From positions 558,001-622,000 of the forward strand of contig JAWWNJ010000041.1 of NCBI GenBank assembly GCA_037176885.1: 64,000 bases of DNA. Direction: 5' to 3'. The stretch comes from Favolaschia claudopus (lineage: Eukaryota; Basidiomycota; Agaricomycetes; Agaricales; Mycenaceae). The translations under genes and the position numbers were made by a program. Within the stretch, counting starts at the first letter, position 1; the number at the start of each line of letters is the position of its first letter. Below are positions 27,230-38,049 of the stretch, one piece after another. The notes below the pieces were generated by a model that worked only from the letters and a program-made list of their open reading frames with translations, did not search any database and had not been told where the DNA came from.

Positions 27230-28842
27230 ATGAAGACATTCCCCACAATCAAGGCCGTCCGCACCTACATAACCCAGGGCGTCGGCTCCGGCGGCGACTA
27301 CCACAATGTCTTGCGGGGGTCACTGGCTCATCGACAATTCCATCAGGTGCGCTGCACAGAACCTCTCCTGTATTTCATCATTGCCGGGACTGAGATCGCT
27401 CATCGATTTTGCGATAGCGTGCCGATGTCGAAATACGCAGAATACCGCGCCTCGCGCACCTCCTGGGGCCTCAACGTTCTCGGCTCCTTCTGCGTCGAGA
27501 TCGAAGCATCCGACGGGACTTCGGGGTTCGCAACAGGTTTCGGCGGCCCCCCCGCATGCTGGATCGTCGAAAACCACCTCACGCGCTTCCTCATCGGCGC
27601 GGACCCGCGCAACCTCAACCGTCTCGCGGACCAGATGTTCCGCGCGACGATGTTCTACGGGCGCAAGGGGCTCCCCGTGGCGACCATCAGCGTGGTGGAT
27701 TTGGCGCTCTGGGATCTCATAGGCAAGATTCGGGGCGAGCCGGTGTATAAGATGATTGGAGGCGCGATCAAGGATGAGCTTGAGTTTTACTGTACTGGTC
27801 CGGAACCGACTGCGACTAAGGAGGCGGGCTTTTGGGGTGCGAAAGTGCCGCTTCCGTATGGGCCGGACGAAGGGGCCGAGGGTATGCGTAAGAACATCGC
27901 GTTCCTCACGAAACATAGGGAGAGCGTCGGTCCCGAATATCCTATCATGGTTGACTGCTGGATGAGTCTGACTGTGCAATACGCCATCGAACTGGCCACT
28001 GCGTGTCTTCCGCTGAATATCAACTGGTGGGAGGAGGTGTTGCATCCTGATGATATCTCTGGATATGCAATTATCAAGCAAGCGCTTCCGCAGCTTAAAT
28101 TTACGACGGGCGAGGTAAAGGCTGCGTCTCTATTCTATCTCGGCCGCCGCTTTGTCGACTGACTCATGGTTCTTGATATAGCACGAATATACCAAGTATG
28201 GCTTCCGCGAGCTGATTGCTCCGCGTACCATTAGTATCTTGCAGCCCGACGTCATGTGGGCCGGAGGTGCGTCTCTCTCTCACTCTCACTCTCACAATCT
28301 TATATGTATTCTCAATTTCTCATCCGTCTTAGGTCTCACCGAAGTCCTAAAAATCGCCGCCCAAGCAGCAGCGTACGACATCCCCGTCGTCCCACACGCT
28401 AGCGGCGCATATAGCTACCACTTCGTCGTCAGCCAGGCTAACTGCCCGTTCCAGGTTCGTCTTCGTCATGCTCATAGATTATAAAATACAATTTGAATTA
28501 AACTTAATGCCCAAGGAATACCTCTGCAACGCGCCAGACGGCAAGTTCGGACCTGGGAATCGCGGTGCCCTCCCTCCCGTATTCGGAACACTCTTCGAAT
28601 CCGAGCCGACGCCTGTAGGCGGGAAGTTGCAGGTACGTCACAGTTTCGTTCGAGTATGGAGTTTAGCAGATGCAGAGTTCATTCTTCGTGGTTCAACTCA
28701 GGTTTCGCAATTGGACAGCCCTGAGGGAGGGTTCGGACTGGTTGTCTCGCAGCGCGCGAGGCAGAGTGTTCTCATCCCGGGGAACACGCTTGTGAATCCC
28801 AAGGTAGAAAGGCCTTTGGCGAAGGCGGAGGAGGAGAAGTAG
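27230..28842 (+). CDS. LRA3: L-rhamnonate dehydratase (enolase superfamily), with a possible 1-nt frameshift
   Basis: Predicted cytosolic Mg-dependent dehydratase converting L-rhamnonate to 2-keto-3-deoxy-L-rhamnonate in the fungal non-phosphorylative rhamnose pathway. Start ATG 27230 (MKTFPTIKAVRTYITQGVGS), followed by GGDYH. The next block, GGHWLIDNSI, is in the neighbouring frame, joined across a G5 run at 27314-27318. After an intron (about 27350-27420) come VPMSKYAEYRASR, LNVLGSF, FATGFGGPPACWIVENHL, FYGRKGLPVATISVVDLALW, PIMVDCWMS (metal-ligand Asp), NWWEEVLHPDD (Glu ligand), PQLKFTTGE, LQPDVMWAGG, and VVPHASGAYSYHF with the family His. Introns are near 28115-28181, 28268-28331, 28455-28507 and 28634-28701. 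Length and order match RhmD-type enzymes. No other rhamnose-pathway gene is in the window. Confidence 0.85.
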
Positions 28843-29162
28843 GCACATCAAAGCAGTGGTGTATGGGAGTCTGAAATCGTTTTGTTGACTTGAGAACCTT
28901 GGCTTCTTCCTAAACGGAATCTGCAAAGGATGCAACAAACATAATTACAGTATAATGCCAAATGTGCACCGTCGTGCAGGTTTTCTTGCTATTTATCGTT
29001 GTTTGCTACAATGCATTTTGATGAACCGTGAGACACCACAGGTTTCAAAGATTCTTTTTGGATTCCGGCTCCAAGGTCTCAGTCTCGATTATCTGCCGTC
29101 GTCAGAGGTGCTCCGCATGACCAGTGGTACACTGCTCTATCCGAGTCATGTCTTGGTCGTTG

Positions 29163-29170
29163 TATATAAA
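29163..29170 (+). promoter_or_regulatory. TATA box of the 29234 ORF
   Basis: TATATAAA lies about 65-70 bp upstream of ATG 29234, followed by a CA-rich leader. This spacing fits a fungal TATA promoter. Confidence 0.5.
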
Positions 29171-29233
29171 CGCTCCTAGGCTCAAGTTAACCAGACAACA
29201 ACCCCATCACCGCATTCAACCTTCACACTTGCT

Positions 29234-29530
29234 ATGTCTTGTGCCCCTTCCCACTCAAAAGACGTGATGGTTCGGGTCGACTCCACATCCAGCCTTCGTC
29301 GGCGCGCCACCTCTTCTCCTCATCCTGACTCGACCTCGAAACGCGCTCTGCCGGGGAGTGATACTACACCGGAACTGTCGCTGCCGGAAGCTGTGAAGCC
29401 CTCATCCTCGAGCCCCGGTTTACTGTATTACCAGTTGGCTCCGAAGATCGCGGCGGAGTATAAAAAGCTGTTGCAACGGCGCACCACAGCACCTGTTTGC
29501 CCGCCGATGGAGCGCGGTGCACGGTGTTGA
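29234..29530 (+). CDS. Small hypothetical protein, 98 aa
   Basis: A single-exon frame from ATG 29234 to TGA 29530 with a TATA box and CA-rich leader upstream. The product is Ser/Pro/Arg-rich in its first 70 residues (STSSLRRRATSSPHPDSTSK) and ends in a short ordered-looking stretch, LLYYQLAPKIAAEYKKLLQR. No signal peptide, membrane helix or known domain. Codon use resembles that of neighbouring genes. I do not recognise it. Support is the promoter context and composition only. Confidence 0.4.
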   Translation: MSCAPSHSKDVMVRVDSTSSLRRRATSSPHPDSTSKRALPGSDTTPELSLPEAVKPSSSSPGLLYYQLAPKIAAEYKKLLQRRTTAPVCPPMERGARC

Positions 29531-29915
29531 ATCAAGTCTGAACGTAAGTGAACTTTTGCACCAAGTACCTGACAGTTTCTGAGTTCGATTCGCAGACTTG
29601 ATTCACTGAAACGTGTACGGAATGATTAATGACTCTTTGCGATCCTATTGTCACCTTGTGGTTTAGCGATGCCTGCCGTACCTGTAATTCGTTCAATGTG
29701 ATGTGGATTTGACTGTTAAAAATTTGCAAACGAGTGATAAAACTAGTAAAATCTGCCTGGTAGTAATTTATCAACGATTCGACCTACGATTTAAGTCAAT
29801 GACGATGTACCGTGTATTTCACTGTTGTTGTCCTTGTGTTTGCGTATATTGTCCGATCCATCAGATCGCTCAACAATCTGATGTCATCATTCGACGTTTT
29901 CTTCCTACCACCACC

Positions 29916-32043
29916 ATGGCTAGTCTCTCACCTCTGGAGACATTGAATGCTCTAGAACAGGATCTAGACAGGTTCTCTGCTAATTCCAAGGCTCGCCATG
30001 CTGACCGTGACTCCGAAGATCACCCTGTTTTCTTCGGGTTTTTCGCTCAGACTTGCGATGTCGTACGGGCGTGCAGCGTTCAGGATTCCGATTTCGGCGA
30101 CGTTGTTGCGAAGGCTAGCAGAATACTCAATAAATTCGTTCACATTGCCTACGGAGCTCTCGACTTTGAATCTCTTCCCTCTCTGGCACATTCAACGGAG
30201 TTTCCTGTTCTTGAAGGACCACACAGAGAAAAGAACGTTTTTTGTGGGCGGCATTCACTATATCCCATTATGTTATGTTGACTATATACATCAACTTCTT
30301 CAGCGAACAGGATGCGTGATGCTCTGAAACTCATGGAACGTTGGATCGCACAGAAGGACTTGAAGAAAGGCGTAAAAAGTCGTTTCCACTCTATCACCCC
30401 AAACCAGATTCAAGCTGACTCGCAAGATGAATAGGTAACGAAGACCCGAGCCTTGGTCCGAAGTTTCCAAAGCCTTGGAGTACCACCCATCGTCCTCACC
30501 CTCTTACGACTCCGCTGAGCCGTTTCGAAGACATTACGGCGATCGTCAGCCAAGCCACCGGCCCGCTCCACGGAGCTGTTTATGACGCGCGTTGTGAAAT
30601 TATCAGCAACAGGATTTTTCAACCTTCTGGCCATCTCACAAATACGAACAGTTGCTTGGTGGTGACTGGGACAGGCGGGTACAAAGAACGCTCTCCTATG
30701 CTTACATACTATCTCCTCGAGGACGACACCGACCAATTCAAAGCACGCCAAGCAGACGTAGGACTCTCGGACCTTGCGTTCACGTCCGCCATAGACGAAT
30801 CTAGCAAACTCATATTTATAGCTGATGGCTCGCGTATCAAATCGTACGCTTGGGCAGATCCCCGGACTGGCAAGGTTCATAAGAAAGGTCTTGCGGCCCA
30901 CACCCTGCGATGCGAGAAACATCAAGACGGTCCTCTACACATTCTCTCTCCCGGTCGTCTCATCCGTGCTGGGAAGGGTGGGGCAGCTGTCTGGAAACTG
31001 AATGGTTTAAAGACGCACGGAGCAAACGGTAACAAGCGAATAGGTGTTGAGTTTGACGCCTCCGATTCGTGGAGGGATGATAGCGACGAGATTGAAACTT
31101 CGACTGGAAGCAAACCTACCAGTACCATTTCTTTCGTCGATCAACATTTGACTCCAGCTGTTTGGCATGCCCATCCCAGTTCACCAGCCACCATGCTTTG
31201 CGCGTCGGATCCAGAAAAATCTAACGACTTTTCGTTCGTGGCTGTGGATCTTGAGCATGGCGGAGCGACAGTTGCACGGTACTTGGGACACGCCGGAAGC
31301 ACCGCGGCGTTTTCAACTAGTTCTGGAGATGCGAATGTCTTTGCGACTGCGGCGAATGATGGTCATGCGCGGCTCTACGATCATCGTTCACCGCTGCCTG
31401 TTCTGACCCTCCGGGCGGGAGACGCGGACGACGAATGCTCGGGTGTGGTTTTCGTGCATCCCGATGGTGTTCCCAGTGCGTATCTACACTCTTATCTAGC
31501 TTGTCGTGCAAACGTTTCTGACATTGATCTGATTTGATTTTAGCTGTATTTACTGGCGCTACCCGCGATGAAGTCATCCGTCTTTGGGATGTTCGCGCCA
31601 AGAAGATGGTCTACGAGCTGTCGACGGGGAATAGCGCCGTGGTTAGTATGGCTTGGGATGAGCCGAGGTCGTCTTTGTATGTCTCGACGGCATGCGAGTA
31701 CATGAATCGCATGGGGGAGAACTTCGAGTATCGGCGAGCGACGGTGGCTCATGGTTCTGGGGATTCAGACGGGGGAGATGATGAGTACGATAGCGAGGAA
31801 TACGACGACGACGGACCTTGTTGGCCGAAAAACGCAGCTCTCAGTGAAGATTATTTTGGACACTTGTTCGATGCAGGGGATCATCGTATCTGTCAGTACT
31901 CTTTTTTTATTATTATCATGGATCACCTTTATATTGTCTGACTTTTGCTTGCAGTTCGATATGCTTTCAAGGATCAAAGTGATCCCTCAATTCTCCCTGA
32001 GTATGGTCACGCGAGGGTCAACAGCGGCAGATACGGGTGGTAA
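29916..32043 (+). CDS. WD40 repeat-like protein, multi-exon
   Basis: ATG 29916 sits in a strong context (CCACCATGGC) and opens MASLSPLETLNALEQDLDRF, an alpha-helical N-terminal region. A following exon holds RDALKLMERWIAQKDLKKGV. A 56-nt intron (about 30378-30433, with the branch-like CTGAC) then joins to NEDPSLGPKFPKPW. The large exon to ~31473 carries beta-propeller-like units: SQATGPLHGAVYDARCEI, LTYYLLEDDTD, LIFIADGSRIKSYAW, TVARYLGHAGSTAAF, FATAANDGHARLYDHRS. After an intron comes DEVIRLWDVRAKKMVYEL, a canonical WD repeat end, then acidic DGGDDEYDSEEYDDD. The last exon ends RYAFKDQSDPSILPEYG...GW at TAA 32041-32043. Likely a scaffold. Partner unknown, and the first intron boundaries are uncertain. 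Confidence 0.7.
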
Positions 32044-32967
32044 AAACTGACTGTACGAATATTGTCGCATGCCTTTCCATCGTTTGTAATCTTGATGTTT
32101 TGCCACTCTCCCAACTGGGTTGATGTATATTGTCACTTGCGAATGTTCAATTTCCAAGAATATTCAATGTGCTGATGATATCGACTGACACGCAGCGTTC
32201 CTATTCAATACGCAGTACAAGTAAACTTTCTTGATCTATATGTAATTTTTTGACATCGTGATTGAGCCCGTGGTTTTCGCTGTACCTATGTTCAGGTTGC
32301 TAGTATGGTCAATATTAAATTCAGACCCCGAGTGCTCCTCTGCCTCCTGCAAGTCTATATGTGATCATGATAATAAGCTCGCAAACCATAACGTGACCGC
32401 GTTGTTATCACCAGATCATGATGGTCGATCAAAACGCCATTCCTATGCTTGTCTTCTACACCCATCTTTCGAATTGCAGGCTGAGAATTGTCCTTTGCCT
32501 CTCGATATACGCAAGCTCGTATATAGGTCCCGAAATCCCTCTTACTCAGCCTGTTACGTCTTCTCCTCCCGAATTCCGCAGCAGATTTTGCGCAGATTAC
32601 TTAGCAAGAACATCGCCAGCAACCCGACCATGACTCGAGTTCCCGAGTCTGCGAATAGCTTGCCATATTGCTCGCTCATCATGTCTGTTGTACCCGCTGA
32701 CTGCTGCGATATGTCGGGGTCTGTCGGTTTCGCTCTGCCAGTGAGTCCTCGGCTTCGTAGTTTGTGCCCGACAAGCTGACCAAGAACGCGCTCACCAAGA
32801 CTGCTCGTGCAGACCGTTCACTGCGAATTATGACGGGCTCCTGGCTTGTCGGAGACAGCGCTCCTCCCTGCGTACGTGTGCTACGAGCACCTTCGTTCGC
32901 TTAAAGAGAGTGACGGTAATCCTGGGTCTGTATCTACTTTCCTCCTCAGCTTGATATTTCTTACACG
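32044..32967. other. Intergenic, no gene seen
   Basis: About 920 bases upstream of the transcription-factor gene. A 173-codon open frame at 32258-32779 has no ATG start or recognisable motif and is not called. Confidence 0.45.
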
Positions 32968-35024
32968 ATGCAGAACACAGCTTCTACTTCATTGACACCT
33001 TTACAGAAAGGAAAGGCTTGTCAGAATTGTCGGTGCGTGATTTTGCTCTTCCCTCTAATTCTCCTTGAATTTTGACAATGCTCTTGAAGGCGTCGAAAAA
33101 TTGTGAGAATGACTATCCAACCAAAATACTATTTCCTCAAGTAGATCACACTTAGAAATGTGACGCTGTCAAGCCAATGTGCTCTCAGTGTGCAAGATAC
33201 CCTACGGCGTTCAGCGATTGCGCCTACGATGAACAGGGACCTTCGCAGAGTCAACTCCTCGAAGGTGATGCTTTGTCTCGTTGTTTTACATGACCCACGA
33301 CTGACCCTTCCTCGTATATTACAGAACAGATTTCCATTCTGCAGACTCGGATAGAAGAATTGAAAAGGCCTCAGACTCGTGGAAGGCCGTCGGCTTCGAC
33401 TTTACCGATAACCCCGCAAAATACTACGGGTTTGGGACCATTGCTTACACATTTTTGTGGGCTCTGGGTTTCTGATTTCCATGATGGATGAATTAATTGA
33501 TTTGCAGATCTGCAACAGACATCTAGTAGCTCCGCGGGCGCCACTGCAGTCAATTCGATGCCTACAGTAAGTTTTCGATGTTATTTGATGGGAAAGCCTC
33601 TTACTTATTGCAGGAGTTGCCTTTCATTGTGCTTCAAGCGCTGTGAGCCGTGCTCGCCTTCCATCTCGCTCCCCAAATTCATATATCTTCGCAGAGTCCA
33701 TAATTTCCTTCACAGTGCAACCTCGTTCGGTTTCTTCCTCGACACTCAGGCATTCCACGACGCCATAACAAGCCCCGCCGGAAAGAATCTTCCCCCAGTG
33801 CTTCTCAACGTCCTATACCTCTTCGGCGTCCACTTGTCTGAAGATCCAGACATCGCCGTCTACGAGCCCGCCTTCCTCGCGCACGCTTTGCGCAGTACAG
33901 CCAGCAGTCTGACAGGAAGCCATCCCCGCACGATTTTGCATAGCATTCAGGCTGAGGTCCTCCTGGCTTATTACTTCATTCGTAACGCTCGCTTTTTGGA
34001 GGGAAAGTATCACATCAGCGCTGCAGTATCTATCGTGTTGAGCGCTGGGCTACATCGCATTAGATCTCCGCACACGAGTAATCCATCTGCTTTCGGACAA
34101 GGGGGGTTGGGCACGCTTCCGCCGCCAAGGGATGCTCGGGAAGAGGGCGAGCGCATCGCGGCGTTTTGGGCTGTCTTGAGTATCAACAATTGCTGGGCCC
34201 ATCGGGATGGCACGTTATCCAACATTTCGTACCATGAAGGCTCTACCATGTTGACGATTGACACGCCTTGGCCGCTTGAAAATTCGGACTACGTCGAGGT
34301 GAGCTTGTTTTCTTAGAAAGCGTCATGAAGTATATCTCATTTCTTGGCAGCAACCTCAGCTTCTTCCGAAGCAAAGTACGGCTACTGTGGAGAAATTCTT
34401 CCGGAATGAAGTTGATACCGCTTCGTCTTGCACTGCATTGTATGCCAAAGCTTCCCTTCTTTTCGAAGAAGCTTCCCGTCTCGGTGCTCAATATCGTTCC
34501 GGTGCGCCCCATATTCGTTCAGTGCCTCTACGGATTAATCACCGCCCTTGTATTCTTTCTTTCGACCAGGTGGTATCTCTCCTGAAGATCGGGAATTTCT
34601 CTCACTCAATCGCACGATGGACGTATTCATTCGAGCTCTTCCTGCAATCGATTCAAAACGAATGTTCGTCGTGCACCACCTCGCCTACGGAGCTGTGATG
34701 CAGCTGAATGAGCCCCTCATGCTGGTGAACCCCCACCTCATTCACCAAAATACTTCTGGCTGCTCGAGCGATCGTCAATGTCCTCGCAGGGACGGATATC
34801 CCGAAGGTGGGGTTGATTGATCCGATTCTGGCGGTGAGTTCTTTGCCTCCGTTGAATAAATATTCAAGTGGCTCATGGGCATTTCACTGTCAATGACAGC
34901 CCGTGTGGACGACCGCGTCTCTTGCATTCATAACAGAAATCGCACGTCGTGGAAATCACGAAGCAAATGATCCGGCGATTGAGCATATTCAACGGCATCT
35001 CAGTACGGTCATATCAACGATGGA

Positions 35025-35032
35025 GAACTTTG
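35025..35032. repeat. Target-site duplication, left copy
   Basis: GAACTTTG, repeated at 36895-36902. These eight bases are codons of the host gene (ATGGAGAACTTTGCACC when the insertion is removed). Confidence 0.85.
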
Positions 35033-35960
35033 GGGGTAAATACTGGTGCTGTGGGCAAATACTGCAGTAATAGTGACGATTATGTAAGAATCAGGCCGTT
35101 TTGGGAATTCCGTGATCCCCCGTGCCTTCCGAGTTCAATTTTCTTACAATTTTTAGTTCAATGCACAGTTCTCCGGTTTTCTCTTGAATTTCTTTGACTT
35201 TGTGATGTAGCTATGAACATACAACGAATATCTATCTAACAAATTGTAGCAGTAGCTGGCATCGGACACAGGGCCGATAATTCCGTAGGTAATTAGAGTG
35301 TGGTGTAGATTTTGGGCATAGAACCACAATAGAAAAGGTGGGATCGACGCGCTTGAGATTGTTCAAGAAGCTCAAAGGTGTTGACCAAAGAAACAGCCTC
35401 AGGAGTCAGGACATCAACACAAAGCTCGGGGTAAGCAGTTAGCGGTGTTTAAAAATTTGCTGGGGTACCGCGCCTCAGAGCAACTGTAAATAGGGTAGTA
35501 AAAGCTCTGCTGAGAGTCATTTTGAGCTCTTCTTGACTTCCAATTTCGCTCGGGCGGCCTTCAGCAGCGCGATTCGGTTGAAATGATGAGTTTGATTCGA
35601 TGTCACATACAGTGACTGGTGTGACTTTCGCTGTTTGCCGGCCGGAATAAACCATTTTGGGATTCACTATTTGGCATCGGCAGGTGCCGAGCCTCCAAAA
35701 TAATCGAATTGGGCAATTTCGAGCAGTATTGCCGCGAAGCACGTGCCTAGTGCGCACAAATCATAGATAGCGCGCCGCAGGCGGAGAAAATTTTATTGAG
35801 CATCCTAGCACTCAGATTTTGAGTCTAGAAAGCCTCTCAACCCATCTCCTGAACCACAGGTGAGATTCTTCTCTCGCTCTTTTCCTTCCCTCTTCCTCCT
35901 TCCTTTTTGGGATTATTTCGTTTTTCTCTTTTGGGATGCCCACAACATCAGTATTTGGCC
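35033..35960. mobile_element. Non-autonomous TIR element, tandem copy 1 (928 bp)
   Basis: The left end is GGGGTAAATACTGGTGCTGT. The right end, reversed, is GGCCAAATACTGATGTTGTG. These form ~25-bp imperfect terminal inverted repeats. Inside, no frame longer than about 100 codons and no transposase motif is found. The 8-bp target duplication around the pair suggests a hAT-like (or other 8-bp-duplicating) superfamily. Confidence 0.85.
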
Positions 35961-35965
35961 CTTTG

Positions 35966-36894
35966 GGGGTAAATACTGGTGCTGTGGGCAAATACTGCAG
36001 TAATAGTGACGATTATGTAAGAATCAGGCCGTTTTGGGAATTCCGTGATCCCCCGTGCCTTCCGAGTTCAATTTTCTTACAATTTTTAGTTCAATGCACA
36101 GTTCTCCGGTTTTCTCTTGAATTTCTTTGACTTTGTGATGTAGCTATGAACATACAACGAATATCTATCTAACAAATTGTAGCAGTAGCTGGCATCGGAC
36201 ACAGGGCCGATAATTCCGTAGGTAATTAGAGTGTGGTGTAGATTTTGGGCATAGAACCACAATAGAAAAGGTGGGATCGACGCGCTTGAGATTGTTCAAG
36301 AAGCTCAAAGGTGTTGACCAAAGAAACAGCCTCAGGAGTCAGGACATCAACACAAAGCTCGGGGTAAGCAGTTAGCGGTGTTTAAAAAATTTGCTGGGGT
36401 ACCGCGCCTCAGAGCAACTGTAAATAGGGTAGTAAAAGCTCTGCTGAGAGTCATTTTGAGCTCTTCTTGACTTCCAATTTCGCTCGGGCGGCCTTCAGCA
36501 GCGCGATTCGGTTGAAATGATGAGTTTGATTCGATGTCACATACAGTGACTGGTGTGACTTTCGCTGTTTGCCGGCCGGAATAAACCATTTTGGGATTCA
36601 CTATTTGGCATCGGCAGGTGCCGAGCCTCCAAAATAATCGAATTGGGCAATTTCGAGCAGTATTGCCGCGAAGCACGTGCCTAGTGCGCACAAATCATAG
36701 ATAGCGCGCCGCAGGCGGAGAAAATTTTATTGAGCATCCTAGCACTCAGATTTTGAGTCTAGAAAGCCTCTCAACCCATCTCCTGAACCACAGGTGAGAT
36801 TCTTCTCTCGCTCTTTTCCTTCCCTCTTCCTCCTTCCTTTTTGGGATTATTTCGTTTTTCTCTTTTGGGATGCCCACAACATCAGTATTTGGCC
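35966..36894. mobile_element. Non-autonomous TIR element, tandem copy 2 (929 bp)
   Basis: Practically identical to copy 1. The only difference noticed is one extra A in an A-run near 36387 (copy 1 near 35453). Same orientation. It is separated from copy 1 by only CTTTG (35961-35965), the last five bases of the target duplication. The right flank is the full duplication GAACTTTG. Confidence 0.85.
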
Positions 36895-37143
36895 GAACTT
36901 TGCACCACATTGTCGTCTCATGGGTGAGTTCTCTCGTAAATCGATGAAGAGGATTTTTCATACCGATAACTTTGTAGCTCTGCAGCTAGAAGCCGTCAAG
37001 AAGGCTCATGAAGATGCAATGGGTCGCCTAGCACACTAGATGAGAAAAACAATCAAGAGCTGCTTTGCTCAACGCACATAGAGTAATTTAGTGGCTTCGG
37101 GTAACTAATTGGCTCCATAGATGACAATAGACGATACAGCTGT

Positions 37144-38022
37144 ATGATTATCTCCACATTCGGCTTTGACAAGACCTGGGTCCAAGATCTTGTGACAGCT
37201 TTTCGACGGGACGGGCCGTATACACAGCCTCCAATACAGCTACAAGACAAGATAAAATACCACAAAGCTTTGAGATCTGCATTCGACCGCCTTCCCATGT
37301 CTCCTCGAGCCATTTGTCTTGCTTTCGAGACCGACAGCATGTTGAACACGACACTTTGCGAGAACGCTGTCCCATTGTATCGGGTTACGACCAACGCTCA
37401 TGGGTCGATGACGGAAATACGCACCACTGGATCAGATACCCTCATTGCTCGAATAGCGAGAAAGAACGTGTTTCCAAGCACAGTGACATTTCCCGATGTC
37501 AACAGCGGGAAGCCAATGCGGATTAAAGAATGGCTGAAGCCAACAAAGTTTCCGAATGGATTGTGAGACGATGGTTTCAACAAATTTTCATGATAATTCC
37601 AAGCAGATCTGACTTAGATTGGGATGCACTCTGCAAACGCCTCTGGGAGATATGATCATGGGTGGGCATCCCGAATATAATAGTATCGCGGTGAGGCCTT
37701 TTGCGGAATCGTTGAAAGTCATCAACTGATGTTACTCAATCAGCTATTCAATACGGACCTGACCCAGATTATTGCCCACTGGAAACCCAAATCAGACTCA
37801 TTGCCGTTGACTCTGGTATTATCTCCGGGATACGAAAGCGCGCATCCTCAAATTATCGCTGCATTTTTGTATGAGGAACAGGTGATCCGAGTTGAACACA
37901 AGAATTCAGAGCTCGCAGAAGCGCAAGGAAGACTGCAAGCAAGGTACCCTTATTTATTATCATTCTCGGTACCAATGAATGGTTTCGGGGCAATAATGGG
38001 ACGTAATCTTTGGCCAAGTTGA
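37144..38022 (+). CDS. DUF6593-domain protein
   Basis: The first exon (to about 37565) contains the pattern of the basidiomycete DUF6593 family: FETDSMLNTTLCENAVPLYRVTT, then GSMTEIRTTGSDTLIARIA, FPSTVTFPDVNSG and KPMRIKEWLKPTKFPNG. An intron of roughly 55 nt (to ~37617) leads to LGCTLQTPLGDMIMGGHPEYN. Another (37690-37732) leads to LFNTDLTQIIAHWKPKSDSL, LTLVLSPGYESAHPQIIAAF and LYEEQVIRVEHKN, the family's C-terminal hydrophobic block. The stop at 38022 depends on no further splicing. The N-terminal ATG at 37144 is the first in frame, but an upstream exon is possible. Members are small intracellular proteins without known function. Its 3' end faces the minus-strand hydrolase gene closely (28 bp). 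Confidence 0.65.
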
Positions 38023-38049
38023 AGTCATATGTACTCGTACCTAACCAAT

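Larger units (their letters stand above)
32968..37039 (+). pseudogene. Zn(II)2Cys6 transcription factor, 3' end disrupted by tandem element insertion
   Basis: Predicted nuclear fungal-type transcription regulator. ATG 32968 leads to KGKACQNCRRRKIKCDAVKP and MCSQCARYPTAFSDC, a Zn2Cys6 binuclear cluster split by two introns (about 33033-33090 and 33105-33156). A short coiled segment (LLEEQISILQTRIEELKR) follows. The middle is the fungal-TF homology region (ILHSIQAEVLLAYYFIRNARFLEGKYH, AAVSIVLSAGLHR, EEGERIAAFWAVLSINNC, STMLTIDTPWP). The final coding block is ASLAFITEIARRGNHEANDP through STVISTMENF at ~35031. Two tandem transposon copies then interrupt the exon. Beyond them (36903-37039) the original reading resumes: APHCRLM, a short intron, and LQLEAVKKAHEDAMGRLAH ending at 37039. 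As it stands, the frame would add about 12 foreign residues and stop at TAA near 35071. DNA-binding and middle domains precede the break. Confidence 0.8.

Noticed and set aside
32258..32779. 173-codon open frame upstream of the Zn2Cys6 gene
   Set aside because: Starts at GTG, not ATG, and shows no motif; more likely promoter/leader sequence.
35449..36691. About 100-codon minus-strand frames repeated in both tandem element copies
   Set aside because: Too short for a transposase, no catalytic motif; duplicated only because the element is duplicated.
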